Part shown: positions 11,114 through 21,260 of the stretch, piece by piece
Numbering within the stretch: position 1 is the first letter of the stretch
How the letters are laid out: each line of letters starts with the position of its first letter
NCBI GenBank assembly: GCA_030544215.1
Contig: JARZZO010000014.1
Span: forward strand, 19,874,234-19,938,233
Direction of reading: 5' to 3'
DNA length: 64,000 nt
DNA from: Zantedeschia hybrid cultivar
Taxonomy: Eukaryota > Streptophyta > Magnoliopsida > Alismatales > Araceae
The notes under the pieces: generated by a model
The model's input: the letters and a program-made list of their open reading frames with translations, nothing else
What the model was told of the DNA's origin: nothing
Databases searched by the model: none
Position numbers and translations under genes: made by a program

Positions 11114-13826
11114 TGTAACGACCCGCCATCCTATGACCGGAGACCCGGTCACTAAATGGATGTCGGCCCATTAACTGCGGGTTCACACCCGGATCTCACA
11201 CAACACATCTGGAGGAGTAAGTGCTAAACAAGGCTAAATATAACAATCTCACGGACTACAAAGATAAGCAAGTGCGCATGAAGGAAAATAACAATGTCCG
11301 TATACAATCCAACAATAATTACATGTCCAACAATTAAATAAGTAGAGGCAGAAGGAAGTACAACAACATCGGGGCATACCCCAGAACTAAGACAGCTGCT
11401 GGTCCGCACACTAAGAAGACACCACGCTTCCGCTCGCCACGAGGTCCACACCTGAAACCGCAGGGAGTGCGCCACACCAGAAATGGGCTCAGTAGGGATC
11501 ATCCGATCCCCTGCCTCCCACTCACACACCCACAAGTGTAACAATAGGAATATATGGCAATTTAAGTAAAGCAGTAAACATAGCACCCAATTCTGATATG
11601 AAACGCACGATAAGCAGTGTAGCAAGAACCATTCTAGCAACCCGAAGAACCCAACACAGAGTCACGACTCACAGCCAAAGTCCACGAAGCGACTGAACCA
11701 CACTGTCAACCGAAGTCAAACGTCGCCTCCCAACACTACCACCACAGCTCACGCCTGTCCGCCCCTACAGTGTTCCGGGGCACTGTAGGGTGAGACAGTG
11801 AGTCAAACTAGGACTAGCTGGAACCAGTGTACCGCCACTGCCAGCTACGTGTGCACACAAGCAGTCTAGACTACTGTCCTTCCATCCGGATTGCCTCCAT
11901 GCTAGGCCTCAGCGCTTCAGGAGGGCCCTCGGGACCGGCGAACCCCCGTCAAGCCGAAGCTACAGGAACTACCCACAAACCCAAATCTCCCGGGCTGCGT
12001 CAGGCCAAAGGGCTAATGGTACCACTCGTAACCTTAATCAAAGGTCACATCAGGCCCAGTGGCTAAAGGGTAAGCCAACTCCAACAGTACCACAACCAGC
12101 TCCACAGCAAGAAATGCGCCGGAAGCTGCCACGACAAACAAGGAAAACCCCGACCCGCTGAGGACAAACAGCGACCCCTCGGATAGCACACCGGCTACTC
12201 CGGCCCGTCGGGCTCAAGGCGATCCTGCTTCCCTCAGCCAAAGGTAAAACACATGTACCCCTCCTCCACCGGTACGGCACAATGCCTCACAGACACCATG
12301 GCTCACCCCCATTGGCCTATGGTGACAGACGTAAACCATAGTAGTTCCAATTCCATATCCGCATAAACACACACACATACATGATGTAATTCCATTCACA
12401 CAGGAGTCCTCAGTCTCAGCGTACAACGTGTAACATGCAATTGAAATCATCTCACAGTAAAGCACATGGTGAAAACCAAGATTACACATTCTGTCTTGAA
12501 TCGCGTCGACCGAGGTCGACGCCATTCAAGCCCCTCAGACAGGTTTATTTAACAGTCAGATTATTCCTTGAAACGCGTCGTCATAGGGAGTCGCCTATCT
12601 AAAACGCGTCCAGGTCCAAAGACGCCATTCACACTGAAATTACAGATTTACAGACCCTCACTCGGGGTGATTTCCTGCCTAAATGGCGTCATGATGGCCC
12701 GACGCCCTTCTGAAAGGCGTCGTCCATCCATGACGTCATTTAGCGCCAGAACCCCTATTTCGCGAAACCTCGAATAGGGAGGTTTCTGTCTTAAAAGGCG
12801 TCGTACTGCCCTGACGCCCTTCTGAAAGGCGTCGACCAGGCACGACGCCGTTTAGCGCCAGAAACCTGGTTCCCTGGTTCGAACCGAGGGTTTCTCCCTT
12901 AACCCCAAACACCCTGAAAAGCCCCAAAACAAGAAGGGGAGGAAGAAGCATTCGTCTATCACAAGCATGCTACGAAACTACGATTACAAGCACAGCCATT
13001 CCCACAAGGAAACCCCCTAAACATGCTCAATCTAGCCCAAACACATCATGTCACGTCAAGGAACACACGAGCAACACATGCAAGGTTCGTCCCCCTACCG
13101 GTTCTTGAACTCCTCTAAGCTCCTTGCCGCCGACCCGCCGCACCGCAGACCGCCGCCGGTACCCTCGAGGACGCCGCCACTCCGCCGAGACGTCGGCCGC
13201 CGTCCGGAGAAGGGAACGCCGCGAAGGAGGTGGTGGAGGTAGATGTGAGAGGTAAGGAGGCTATGGAGTGATTGGAAGAGGAAGAAGGGGAAGGGAAGGG
13301 GAAGAAGAGAGTCGGAGGGGCGGAGAGGGCGAGGAGAGAGAGAGAGTGAAGGCGAGAATGAGGGAAAGAAGGGGAGGCTCGCGGAGTCAATCCGAATCCA
13401 GCTAAAACGCGTCGATCGAGGCAGACGCCTATCAGTCTGACAGGACGGCCGTACTGACAACGGTCTGAAACGCGTTGCCCACCGTGGACGCCGTTCAGAC
13501 GACAGGACATGTCGTACTGACAACGCTCTGGCGCCGCACCCTGACATCGCAGAGGTCACAGTATGAATCGCGTCGGCCAACCTGGACGCCGTTCAGACGA
13601 TGTGACCGGGGCCGTACTCTCGCGGCCCGAAACCCGCCCACGTGGCGCAACAACCAGCAGACCTAAATGGCGTCTACCCAACCTGACGCCTTTTGAAAGG
13701 CGTCGAGCAGTGCTGACGCCATTCAGTCAGAAATCTCAAGACCCCGCAGGGTCCAAACCAGGAGATCCGGCCCGAACCCGGCCCGAACCCGATCCGAAAA
13801 CAGAACCCGAAATCTCAGTCCTTACA
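11114..13826 (-). mobile_element. Solo LTR of a Gypsy-type retrotransposon (2713 bp)
   Basis: Begins TGTAACGACCCGCC, ends CTCAGTCCTTACA, and is flanked by a perfect 5-bp duplication, ACCAC (11109-11113 and 13827-13831). The empty site is preserved in the neighbouring tandem copy at 13955-13975 (AAGCACCACAGTACATAAG). No gag, pol, primer-binding site or second LTR is present, so it is a solo LTR. An end in GGGTCGTTACA on the minus strand resembles Tekay/Del-type LTRs, hence the tentative strand. Long ORFs at 13095-13580 are low-complexity and not genes. Confidence 0.8.
12502..13720. repeat. Array of 12 palindromic 22-bp modules in the solo LTR
   Basis: The module is (G/C)GCGTC, 10 variable bases, then GACGCC or a one-base variant. 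I count copies starting at about 12502, 12572, 12605, 12685, 12717, 12798, 12828, 13408, 13471, 13568, 13668 and 13699. All have exactly 10 bases between the half-sites while the spacer sequence differs. The flanks are often AAA/GAA before and TTCAG or TTTAGCGCC after. They are split into two groups (12502-12850 and 13408-13720) around a GA-rich stretch. CpG-rich. Confidence 0.85.
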
Positions 13827-13830
13827 ACCA

Positions 13831-14075
13831 CAGTACATAAGCGAAAAGACTAAAGAAGAAATGCTCACACAACAACTTTGTCCATCCGTAGCTTGGCTTA
13901 GAGCGCAAGTAACATAGTACAATATGATAAAGACTAGCCCGTATAAGGCGTGAAGCCCAAGCACCACAGTACATAAGAGAAAAGACTAAAGAAGAAATGC
14001 TCACACAACAGCTTTGTCCATCCGTAGCTTGGCTTGGAGCGCAAGTAACATAGTACAATATGATAAAGACTAGCC
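13831..14075. repeat. Direct tandem duplication, ~137-bp unit
   Basis: The block starting ACAGTACATAAG and running through GCTCACACAACA, GTCCATCCGTAGCTTGGCTT and AATATGATAAAGACTAGCC occurs twice (near 13830 and 13967). A third partial copy (AGCCCGTATAAGACGTGAAG) lies left of the solo LTR at 11082-11113. The LTR inserted after the duplication formed. Confidence 0.85.
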
Positions 14076-14960
14076 AGTGTTTAGAACCCACAAATTCCCG
14101 CCTGTGACCAACAGTACGGGCTAGTGAAAAGGCGAGCCCAAAATGACAGCACCAGTGCCACCTCCGGTAAAGGCTTATGTGAATACAACGGCAGGAAAGC
14201 TCTTAAGCAAGAGAGGCTTCACTAAAGAAACCGCAAGCTACTGGTGAAAGCTCCACTTGAAAAGGCACCTCCAAGATGCAGCTGCACCCCCCAATCATGT
14301 TAAAGGAAGACATCTGCAGGGAGCAAACCAACGACTTGGAAAGGAGAGAAGGCATAGGTAGAGCCAGTGACGGGGAAGAAGCTCCTAAGACCCGATGTCC
14401 TCCCTGGTATGCAACACTTTGGTTGTGATAAGCGTCCGATCTCCCATAACGATGACAACATAAACCACCTCACCGGAAGGTGATGGCATAAAACTTGATG
14501 GAGAGGTCGGGGGAGGAAAACAGGGATGGAGCTTCGAATGAAGGTGAAACATAGAGGGGAGACACAGGGGGCGAGCAAAGAGGGACGGTATGGAAAGGGA
14601 AGGAAAGGAAACAAAGATCTAACAACAAATTAAAACCGAGAAGGAAGTTGCAATTTCCAGTAAACCAGAAAATAAAAACCTTGCCAAAGGCAAGAGAATT
14701 CTTTCAAACTGAAGATACAATCAGCAGAAATGAGGATAGGGCCCCTCAGTAGAGGGAAGAGTGCCTATTACCATAGAGAATGGGAGGGTGGAGCTTCCTA
14801 AGAGGAGAACTCCCCCCGCCAGAGTCGCATGCCGGGGGGGAAACCTGGCACTGGGGAGAAAACCTTCTTAAGAGGAGACCGCCATCCGCCTTCGAGGATC
14901 TAGGGTAGTCGGTTATCCAGGCTGCTTCACCAGTATTTCAACTCATGCTTGCTGCGGTAC

Positions 14961-15068
14961 AATAAATATTACTCATTTATTTATAAGATAGCGAATGAAC
15001 AATCTTTTTAACTCAATAAATATTACTCATTTATTTATAGGATAGCGAATGAACAATCTTTTTAACTC
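14961..15068. repeat. Tandem duplication, 54-bp unit
   Basis: AATAAATATTACTCATTTAT through CAATCTTTTTAACTC occurs twice in a row with a single difference (ATAAGATAG versus ATAGGATAG). It spans the right end of the Mutator-like element. Confidence 0.9.
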
Positions 15069-15482
15069 AACGGTGTAATGGATATACTAGCAGATCTACT
15101 TTTGACCCACACCAAATTCAATGCGTTTGCATCCCTACCAGCCAATGAGCTTGGAGGACTTGGGTTTCCGAACAGGCCACATTCTCCAGGCCCACCACCC
15201 GGTGCAAGGGTTCCCCACCTTCCCCTTCCCTTCTGAAATCCCCCGTCCCCCGCTCCACACTCCACAGTCAAACGCGGATAAGCCGAAACCTACACAGGGA
15301 TAACAATTTGGAGGGCCACTAATCGGACAGTGGGGATGGTCTGATGATCCCCCTCGCAGAAGGACCTTGTTAGAAGCGTACGAGCAAGTGGCGACGAGAA
15401 GCACCCCGGTGCTCTCTTCCCACTCGTACGTCAACCCAGCATGCGCAGCTCATTCATGTTTCCCTTCCTAGCATTTTGTATT
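15069..15482. other. Upstream region of the membrane-protein gene
   Basis: Moderately GC-rich, no recognisable coding sequence. Short ORFs on both strands (15062-15434) overlap each other and match no family I know. Confidence 0.4.
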
Positions 15483-15498
15483 ATTTATAATATATTTC
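15483..15498 (+). promoter_or_regulatory. Candidate TATA region of the membrane-protein gene
   Basis: ATTTATAATATATTTC, with a second TTATAA at 15501-15506, in otherwise GC-richer sequence. It lies about 230 bp before the start codon, which would give a leader of roughly 200 nt. Confidence 0.4.
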
Positions 15499-15725
15499 TC
15501 TTATAATTTTGAAATGCTCACACTGGTCCAGTTACAGATTCCAACGCAGCCAGCCACCGGCTGCTCCACCACTCCCGTCCAACTGCGAGATTGAAGAGTG
15601 TGGAGACGAAAAAATAGCAACCCTTTTCTTTTGACTTCTTTTTATTCAAGTCTTCCTTCCCCAGGAGAAGAGCGAGGGGGGAGAGGGCAGGGAGCCAGGA
15701 GGCGTGGGGCGGCACAGATCGGGGA

Positions 15726-16337
15726 ATGGCGGAGGCCTCGTTCGATCACCACCGTCAGCACCACCACCGTCACCATCCGCAGCAGCAGCAGCAGCACAAC
15801 CCCCCGATGGTGGCGAAGGAGACGGCCATCCAGGCGCTCAACACCATCATCCAGCTCCACTTCGAGAAGACGCTGGAGAAGAAGCGGGCGGTGGACCTGC
15901 AGAAGAAGGAGCTGTGGAAGCTCTTCCAGCTCTTCTTCCTCTTCCTGGCGCTGGTCTTCTCGGCGCAGGTGCAGTCGCCGCCGGCGCGCCTCCAGTGCCG
16001 CCACTGCTGGGCCCCCATCGCACTGCTCTCCCTCGGTCACCTCATCTTCTACGTCGCCGTCGCCCAGACCCTGCGCTGCATCAACGGGTTCAAGTACCAG
16101 CGGCGCTGCCACAAGCTCACGCTCGCCCTCTCCACCGATCGCCTCAAGCTGCTCAAGATGCGCAGCGCCGCCCAGCTGGGGGAGGGCGACGAGGAGGACC
16201 TGCTGGAGGTGCACTACCAGGAGCCCCCCGAGAGCTACCTAGGCAAATTCAAGCGCAACTGGGCGCTCCACTTCGGCTTCCTCATCTGCACCTTCGCCTT
16301 CACCGTCTCCTCCTCCGTTGTCATCCTTTGCTTCTAG
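15726..16337 (+). CDS. Plant three-helix membrane protein, function unknown
   Basis: 203 residues, single exon, very GC-rich third positions. The N-terminus is His/Gln low complexity (8-24). A conserved-looking amphipathic stretch follows (30-62, KETAIQALNTIIQLHFEKTL and a basic run). Hydrophobic helices are at about 65-83, 97-116 and 182-201. Between helices 1 and 2 is CRHCW (91-95); between 2 and 3 is a long loop with KYQRRCHK (123-130) and acidic GEGDEED (152-158). The protein ends right after helix 3. I recognise it as a type of plant-only transmembrane protein but know no function for it. The high GC gives long open frames in other frames and on the other strand, all shadows. The start is the first ATG of this frame and follows a plausible leader. 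Confidence 0.85.
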   Translation: MAEASFDHHRQHHHRHHPQQQQQHNPPMVAKETAIQALNTIIQLHFEKTLEKKRAVDLQKKELWKLFQLFFLFLALVFSAQVQSPPARLQCRHCWAPIALLSLGHLIFYVAVAQTLRCINGFKYQRRCHKLTLALSTDRLKLLKMRSAAQLGEGDEEDLLEVHYQEPPESYLGKFKRNWALHFGFLICTFAFTVSSSVVILCF

Positions 16338-16611
16338 CTGGCTAGCTCTTTGCATTCGCGTCACAAGCGGCCATTCCACATCCTCCTGCAGCACCTGCCA
16401 GCTGCTGCTGTTTCCCCCTTGGTTTGTATGTCTCCCCGCTGTGGTTCTTCTGGTTCCTCTTCTGTCACATTTTGTTTCGGATTTCTGGATAGAATTAGAA
16501 CCTGTTCTTTTCCCCTCCCTTTTCCTCTCATCACCCGATCCCACTAGCGTGTTTCATCAGAGCTTCCAGGCAGGGTTTAGTTGGGTGGCTGTGGTAATCA
16601 GCTAACGGATA

Positions 16612-16617
16612 AATAAA
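16612..16617 (+). terminator. Polyadenylation signal AATAAA
   Basis: Lies 275 bp after the stop of the membrane-protein gene, in GATAAATAAACATTC, a normal distance for a plant 3' leader. Confidence 0.55.
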
Positions 16618-16639
16618 CATTCTTGAGCTTTGATCTAAT

Positions 16640-19494
16640 TGGACGCCCTCCATCCAAATCCAAGCTTTTATTTTGGTAACGTTGTTCTAATCTATCAAAT
16701 AAATAATAAATTCGTTGCGGATGGGCACAGCTGTCCAGTCCGGAGCCTCCACTGGTTTCGCTGTTACCGGCTAAGATTTGGCTGCGACGGCGACGGTGAG
16801 AGTGAGACAAGACACGGGTGGGGCAGGCTTCATTTGGCAGGCTATGGTGCGCTGTCATCACTGTTGAGCTGGTGAAATTGTGGAATCACGTGATGCTCCA
16901 CCGCCACGCTTTTGGTACCAAGTTTTCGCTCCAGCGCCCATGATTTTGCACAAATATTTTTGAATTCATTAATGTGTATATATATATATGTATATCCTTC
17001 AATTCACTAACATCTTATATTATGTACTCTCCACGCTTCTGATGACATCACAATTTATGTTGACATATTTTATTATAATTCACTTAAGTTCAACGGAAAG
17101 GATATAAATATAATATTTTAAAAATTTTAGAGATATTAATGATAATATGTGAGAGTTGGAGATATATATGCAAGTACACTATACTTGAGAGGTATATATA
17201 CAAATATCAACCTGAAACAAAGATTTAGCTGCCAAATAAAGTTTTAGGATTTGATTTTGGTTTTTAGTCCCTTTCTAATTTAGGAAAAGTTCCTTATAAT
17301 CTTTGTATTTGGTAAAAATCTCCTACAATCTCATTTTTATTTGGAAATGACTCCTTTTCAAGGAGTTTTTACAAAAATATTCCGAAGTATTCAGGGATTT
17401 TTCTTTTCAAAATTTTGAGGGTGCTTTTCAAATAAAGATAAGATTACAAGGAATTTATTAAATTAAGTAGATTAGAGGACTATACTAAATCAAGTAGATT
17501 AGAGGACTAAAAAATTTAAAAAGCCCAAAAATTTAAAAGTAATCCTTACCCTTCTCAACACTTGCAAAGCTCCGATATGTCAGGACAAATGAAACTTCAC
17601 ACTACAGACAGAAACTTAGCACTTAACGGTGGATTGTACCAATCACACACTCATTGGACTACGACCTCACTTTTGGTAGGCATCGCAGTTGAAGATGTTT
17701 TAGTCATTAACGCATAGGAAGAACTAGTTAAGTAAACGCACTTCGCGCGAGCACTTAAAAATATCTTCTACAAAATAAATATTCATATATATATGAGCAT
17801 TAATTTATTCTCAAACAGTGTAATTAGTCATTTTTAATTTTTTTAACAATATTTCTTTTCTTTTCAATGATGAAAAATATTCATAATATAATTAATACAT
17901 AAGTATTGAGATTCTCATTTGTAACTATCTTAAAAAGAAAGGTGTGTAAGCATTGAATATAAATTTTTAGGGACAATATACATTAAAATCATATAAACTT
18001 GACCTGACAAAATTAATAAATAATAATAAATGCTTGATTTATTTTCTTATGCGATGTTAAAAGTGTTTGTAAGTAAATGCATTTTTTTACAATGGTTAAT
18101 AAGTATGACTTTTACAAGCATGGAAAAATAAAATCTAGTTTCAAACTCTTTAAGTTGATACCATTCTCTGCAAGCTATCATACATGGAGAATGATTCTAA
18201 TTCTGTTATTTAATATTACCTTGCACTCTCACAATATAAATTTTTGTTAAATGAACAGTTTGTAAAAGATTAGGAATACCCCTTAAAACCTTTTGGCAAA
18301 CCTTTTTAAAAAAGGGAGTTTATTCAATAAAGGTGTGATTATAAGACTTTAAAAATAAATATCAAAATGATAAGAATTGATTCTATATATGATAAACCAT
18401 AAGGGTTATCAAGTTAAAAATTCTAAAAGGGATCTTTACGCTTACACACAAAGTAATTTACAGGGATGTTTACAAAAAATGATTTTGTTAACATTTTAAA
18501 CACAAATTTGACTACATTAATATTTCAGTTATAGATTTATCTATATTTATTTTTATGTTATTATAAACAAGCCACTACGTTACAGTACTTACAACAATGC
18601 CCCTATTGTTACTGTTCATTAGCATTCTAATAAAATCTCTTATCTAACTCTAGTTAATCTTTAACTAAAGTTGAAAAAATTCTTGAATACCTTGTTCGGT
18701 TGTTCCTTTCTCAACTGTGTTTCTCTTTCTATCTATGTATCTCTTTATCTGTTTTAGATACAATCTATCAATCAACAGAACTTGTTTTTGTAAGAATATT
18801 TTAATCTAAATATTAAATTTGATCATTGAAGAAGAAATATTCACAATGGAGGTTAACTACAGGGGACTTTTTGTTGGTATTATGATGTAATGGGTTATTT
18901 AAATAATATACAAATAATAAATAAATTTATAATAAAAATTTTAGGATCTCTATCTGCACTTTCCTTCTTTCTCTCTTTTCTGCTTCCACTCTCCTTTCCT
19001 TCCCTGGGCTGATTTGGACGGCTTTCATTCTCCCCTTCAGAAATACCACTATAAGAATTTTATTCAAAGGTGTACTCCTTTCTGTATGCATGCAAAAGGA
19101 CCGTTTTAGGAAAATTTTGTTGAAAATTAGGGTACCCTTATCATTAAAAATATGTTTTCCATATTACTTATATATTAATATAAAATCAAATGAACATAAT
19201 ATTTTATTTACTTTATACAAAGATCAAATTTAATTTAAATTGAATGTTGTTTATATACTTTTAAAGATAAGTCATATTAGGCCGGTAAATAAGTAGGATA
19301 CATGAACAGAAACACCAGTTTTTGTTTGTGATTCCGATAAGGAAACTGACTTTGATATAATGGGAGAAAGATATTTCCATCTTTAGTGTTATTTCCGGTA
19401 CGGATATCGAGAAGGGAAATAATTTTTGAAATTTTTTGAAAACACTTTAAAGTGGCCTCAATTCTCATCCTCTACATTATATCTATGATCTATA
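16640..19494. other. AT-rich intergenic DNA, no gene seen
   Basis: Increasingly AT-rich, low-complexity sequence. No domain-bearing ORF, and no tRNA or rRNA. A short word set (GATGTAATG, GGTTATTTAA, AATAAATTTATAATAAAAATTTTAG) at 18885-18950 recurs at 20116-20170 and 20180-20245, so an old dispersed repeat is present. Confidence 0.5.
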
Positions 19495-19795
19495 AGACAC
19501 AGACACGAGTGTCAAGTATCGAAACGGACACGTGCGTCGGACACAATAATATCTTAAAATATAATTACTAAAATTTATCTAAAATATAAAAGATACAATT
19601 CAAGTATATCAAATTTTATCATATAGACAAATATTCTGAGAAGACATGCTAAATATTCTAAAAAATCTCTAATATTTACTTTAAAATATTAAAATAGAGA
19701 GTTAGACACAAATGTCCGAATGTCGTGTCATATCCGAATGTCCGACACCGCTCTCTAACATAAATGAAAGTGTCCATCAAATCATAACATTACAT
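19495..19795. repeat. Dispersed AT-rich repeat, copy 2
   Basis: Same ordered blocks as 3400-3745, including ATACAATTCAAGTATATCAA, TTTTATCATATAGACAAATA, GACATGCTAAATATT and the end CATCAAATCATAAC. This copy keeps more GC (GTCCGAATGTC words), so it looks less decayed. Confidence 0.6.
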
Positions 19796-20600
19796 GTATT
19801 TAACTAAAGTTATTAGATAAAATGCATATAATTTTTAATAAAATTTATATATTTTTATAAATGTTAATTCTAATGGAATAAAAAAAGAATTGAGATAAAA
19901 AAGAACAGTTTTTTTATTAATTTATCAAAAACCTCTAACTCCGATTCTGATAGCAACTTACCTAATAATAGACTTTTTCTTTCGAATCTACCTTTTAAAA
20001 TTGGAAGCGAACCATATGATTACACCTGATAGTATGTATAAGCTCTTCCTAGAATAGTTCTTACAATTTTAGCTAAAGGAGAAATTTCCGTAAGTACTGA
20101 GATATGACGAGGTGACGTTATTTAAATATTTTTAAAAAATAAGTTTATAATTAAAATTATAGGTGGACTTTTTTTTGCGATGTAATGAGGTTATTTAAGT
20201 ATATAAATAAGACAAATAAATTTATAATTAAAATTTTAGGGGGTCTATTTTTTAAAAAATGCCTCATATATATATATATATTACAAAAGGTGTGTTACTA
20301 TTCATTTATCACATTAATTCGTGGCAGTGAGGGGGAGGCAAGAGCTTAGAGCAGAGACCTAATAACAAGAGTAATGTTAATTAGCTAGATTCATTCATGT
20401 GAGGAAAGGAGCAGATACTTGAACCCGAGGTTACGTAAACCGTACTAGGACGGGAACCGGAGCGGGTGCTTGAACCGGAGGAGACGTAAATCGGACGACG
20501 AAGAGCCCGTGGAACTCTTCAGTTCTATTATTATAGGTTATTGATTGCAGCAGAAAATAAAGAACGACTAAAATGCTTTGAAATCATGTGAGAAGGCATT
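19796..20600. other. AT-rich intergenic DNA downstream of the J-protein gene
   Basis: No gene is supported. Two decayed copies of the AATAAATTTATAATTAAAAT repeat lie at 20116-20245, and two similar GC-richer words (GAACC(C/G)GAGG, ACGTAAA(C/T)CG) around 20420-20495. Confidence 0.4.
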
Positions 20601-20980
20601 AGAAGATCTACTAAAGAAGGCATTAGAAAATCTTGCGATACATTGTTAAGGACAATCGGGCATCTAAAAGCCATCAGATTCAGAAACAGCTTTCACATGG
20701 AAGCTGTTCCCCCCAGCTTGGAGAATAGGGTCCAAATGGATTCCGTTAGAAGCAACTCCACAGAAAGCTATGCAAACATCATGCCCGCAAAAGATGGCCA
20801 ACTGAGGAGCCTCATGAGTCATCCATTTGGCAAAAGAACTTGGATGGTGAAGCGCAGGATGGGCCTAAAAAACCCGCCACTAGAAACATTCCTTCATGGG
20901 AAGCAGGTTCTTTATAGAGAACTCAGCGATGTAGCAGGTCACTTGGAGGATTGCCAGGATAATCAGAGTTGTTCAGGGAT

Positions 20981-21068
20981 CTAGGAAAGCTGGATTTTTC
21001 ATTACGAAAGTGACTAGTTTGAAGCATACAGTCAGGGAACAGCACAAGTAATGAGAATGGGAACTTAC
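20981..21068 (-). other. Probable intron in the 3' leader of the J-protein gene
   Basis: On the minus strand the sequence CTACAG/GTAAGTTCCC opens an 88-nt intron that closes with TTTCCTAG. It lies 192 bp after the stop codon. If real, it makes the transcript extend below 20981 and explains the meaningless plus-strand ORF at 20643-20984. Confidence 0.45.
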
Positions 21069-21260
21069 CTGTAGATGATTTACCTCAGTTTTATTGACAG
21101 GAGTCGAATGCCCCCGCTCCATCTGGGAACTGAACGACAATTCATGATGACAAAGGAAAAAGGAATACATTGATATGGATTGAGAGATGAATTAGCTGCA
21201 CCTTCCACAGTGATTGGGAATTCTTTTTGACATAAGTTACATGGACCCTGGCAGCCAAGA

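Larger units (their letters stand above)
11013..14934 (-). mobile_element. 5'-truncated LINE-derived retroposon, with a solo LTR inside
   Basis: An 8-base T run (the poly(A) of a minus-strand element) follows one copy of ATTTCAACTCATGC (10999-11012), and the same 14 bases recur at 14935-14948. This is a perfect target duplication. Next to the T run is GAACGGTAAAAGTTGGAATT, which reads on the minus strand like the 3' tail of plant L1-type LINEs. About 1.2 kb is element sequence; the rest is the solo LTR. No reverse transcriptase is left. Confidence 0.7.
10428..14974. mobile_element. Mutator-like element, copy 1, broken by later insertions
   Basis: The left end GAATAATGCTTGTTGCACTA matches, inverted, the right end GTACAATAAATATTACTC at 14957-14974, and both resemble the ends of the copy at 50411-50997. 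The original element is the left part (10428-11012) plus the short right end after 14934; everything between came later. The interior at 10610-10835 is an array of CTCGAGAGCATC-like words, some inverted, followed by (AT)30 at 10851-10910. No transposase is seen. Confidence 0.6.

Noticed and set aside
13095..13580. 161-codon minus-strand ORF
   Set aside because: Lies in the GA-rich centre of the solo LTR; Ser/Pro/Leu/Phe low complexity without any domain.
12502..13720. CRISPR-like reading of the GCGTC modules
   Set aside because: The constant parts are 6-bp palindromic halves around 10 variable bases, unevenly spaced within an LTR; this suits binding sites, not repeats with spacers.
14300..14614. 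104-codon minus-strand ORF in the LINE-derived piece
   Set aside because: No resemblance to LINE ORF1, endonuclease, reverse transcriptase or zinc finger; probably chance.
15598..16345. Long ORFs in other frames and on the minus strand at the membrane-protein gene
   Set aside because: They are GC-driven shadows: Ser/Arg-, Pro/Ala- and Leu/Glu-rich low complexity, while the chosen frame has clear helices and a normal composition.
20643..20984. 113-codon plus-strand ORF
   Set aside because: Lies opposite the probable 3' leader of the J-protein gene and ends at its 3'-leader intron; no family recognised.
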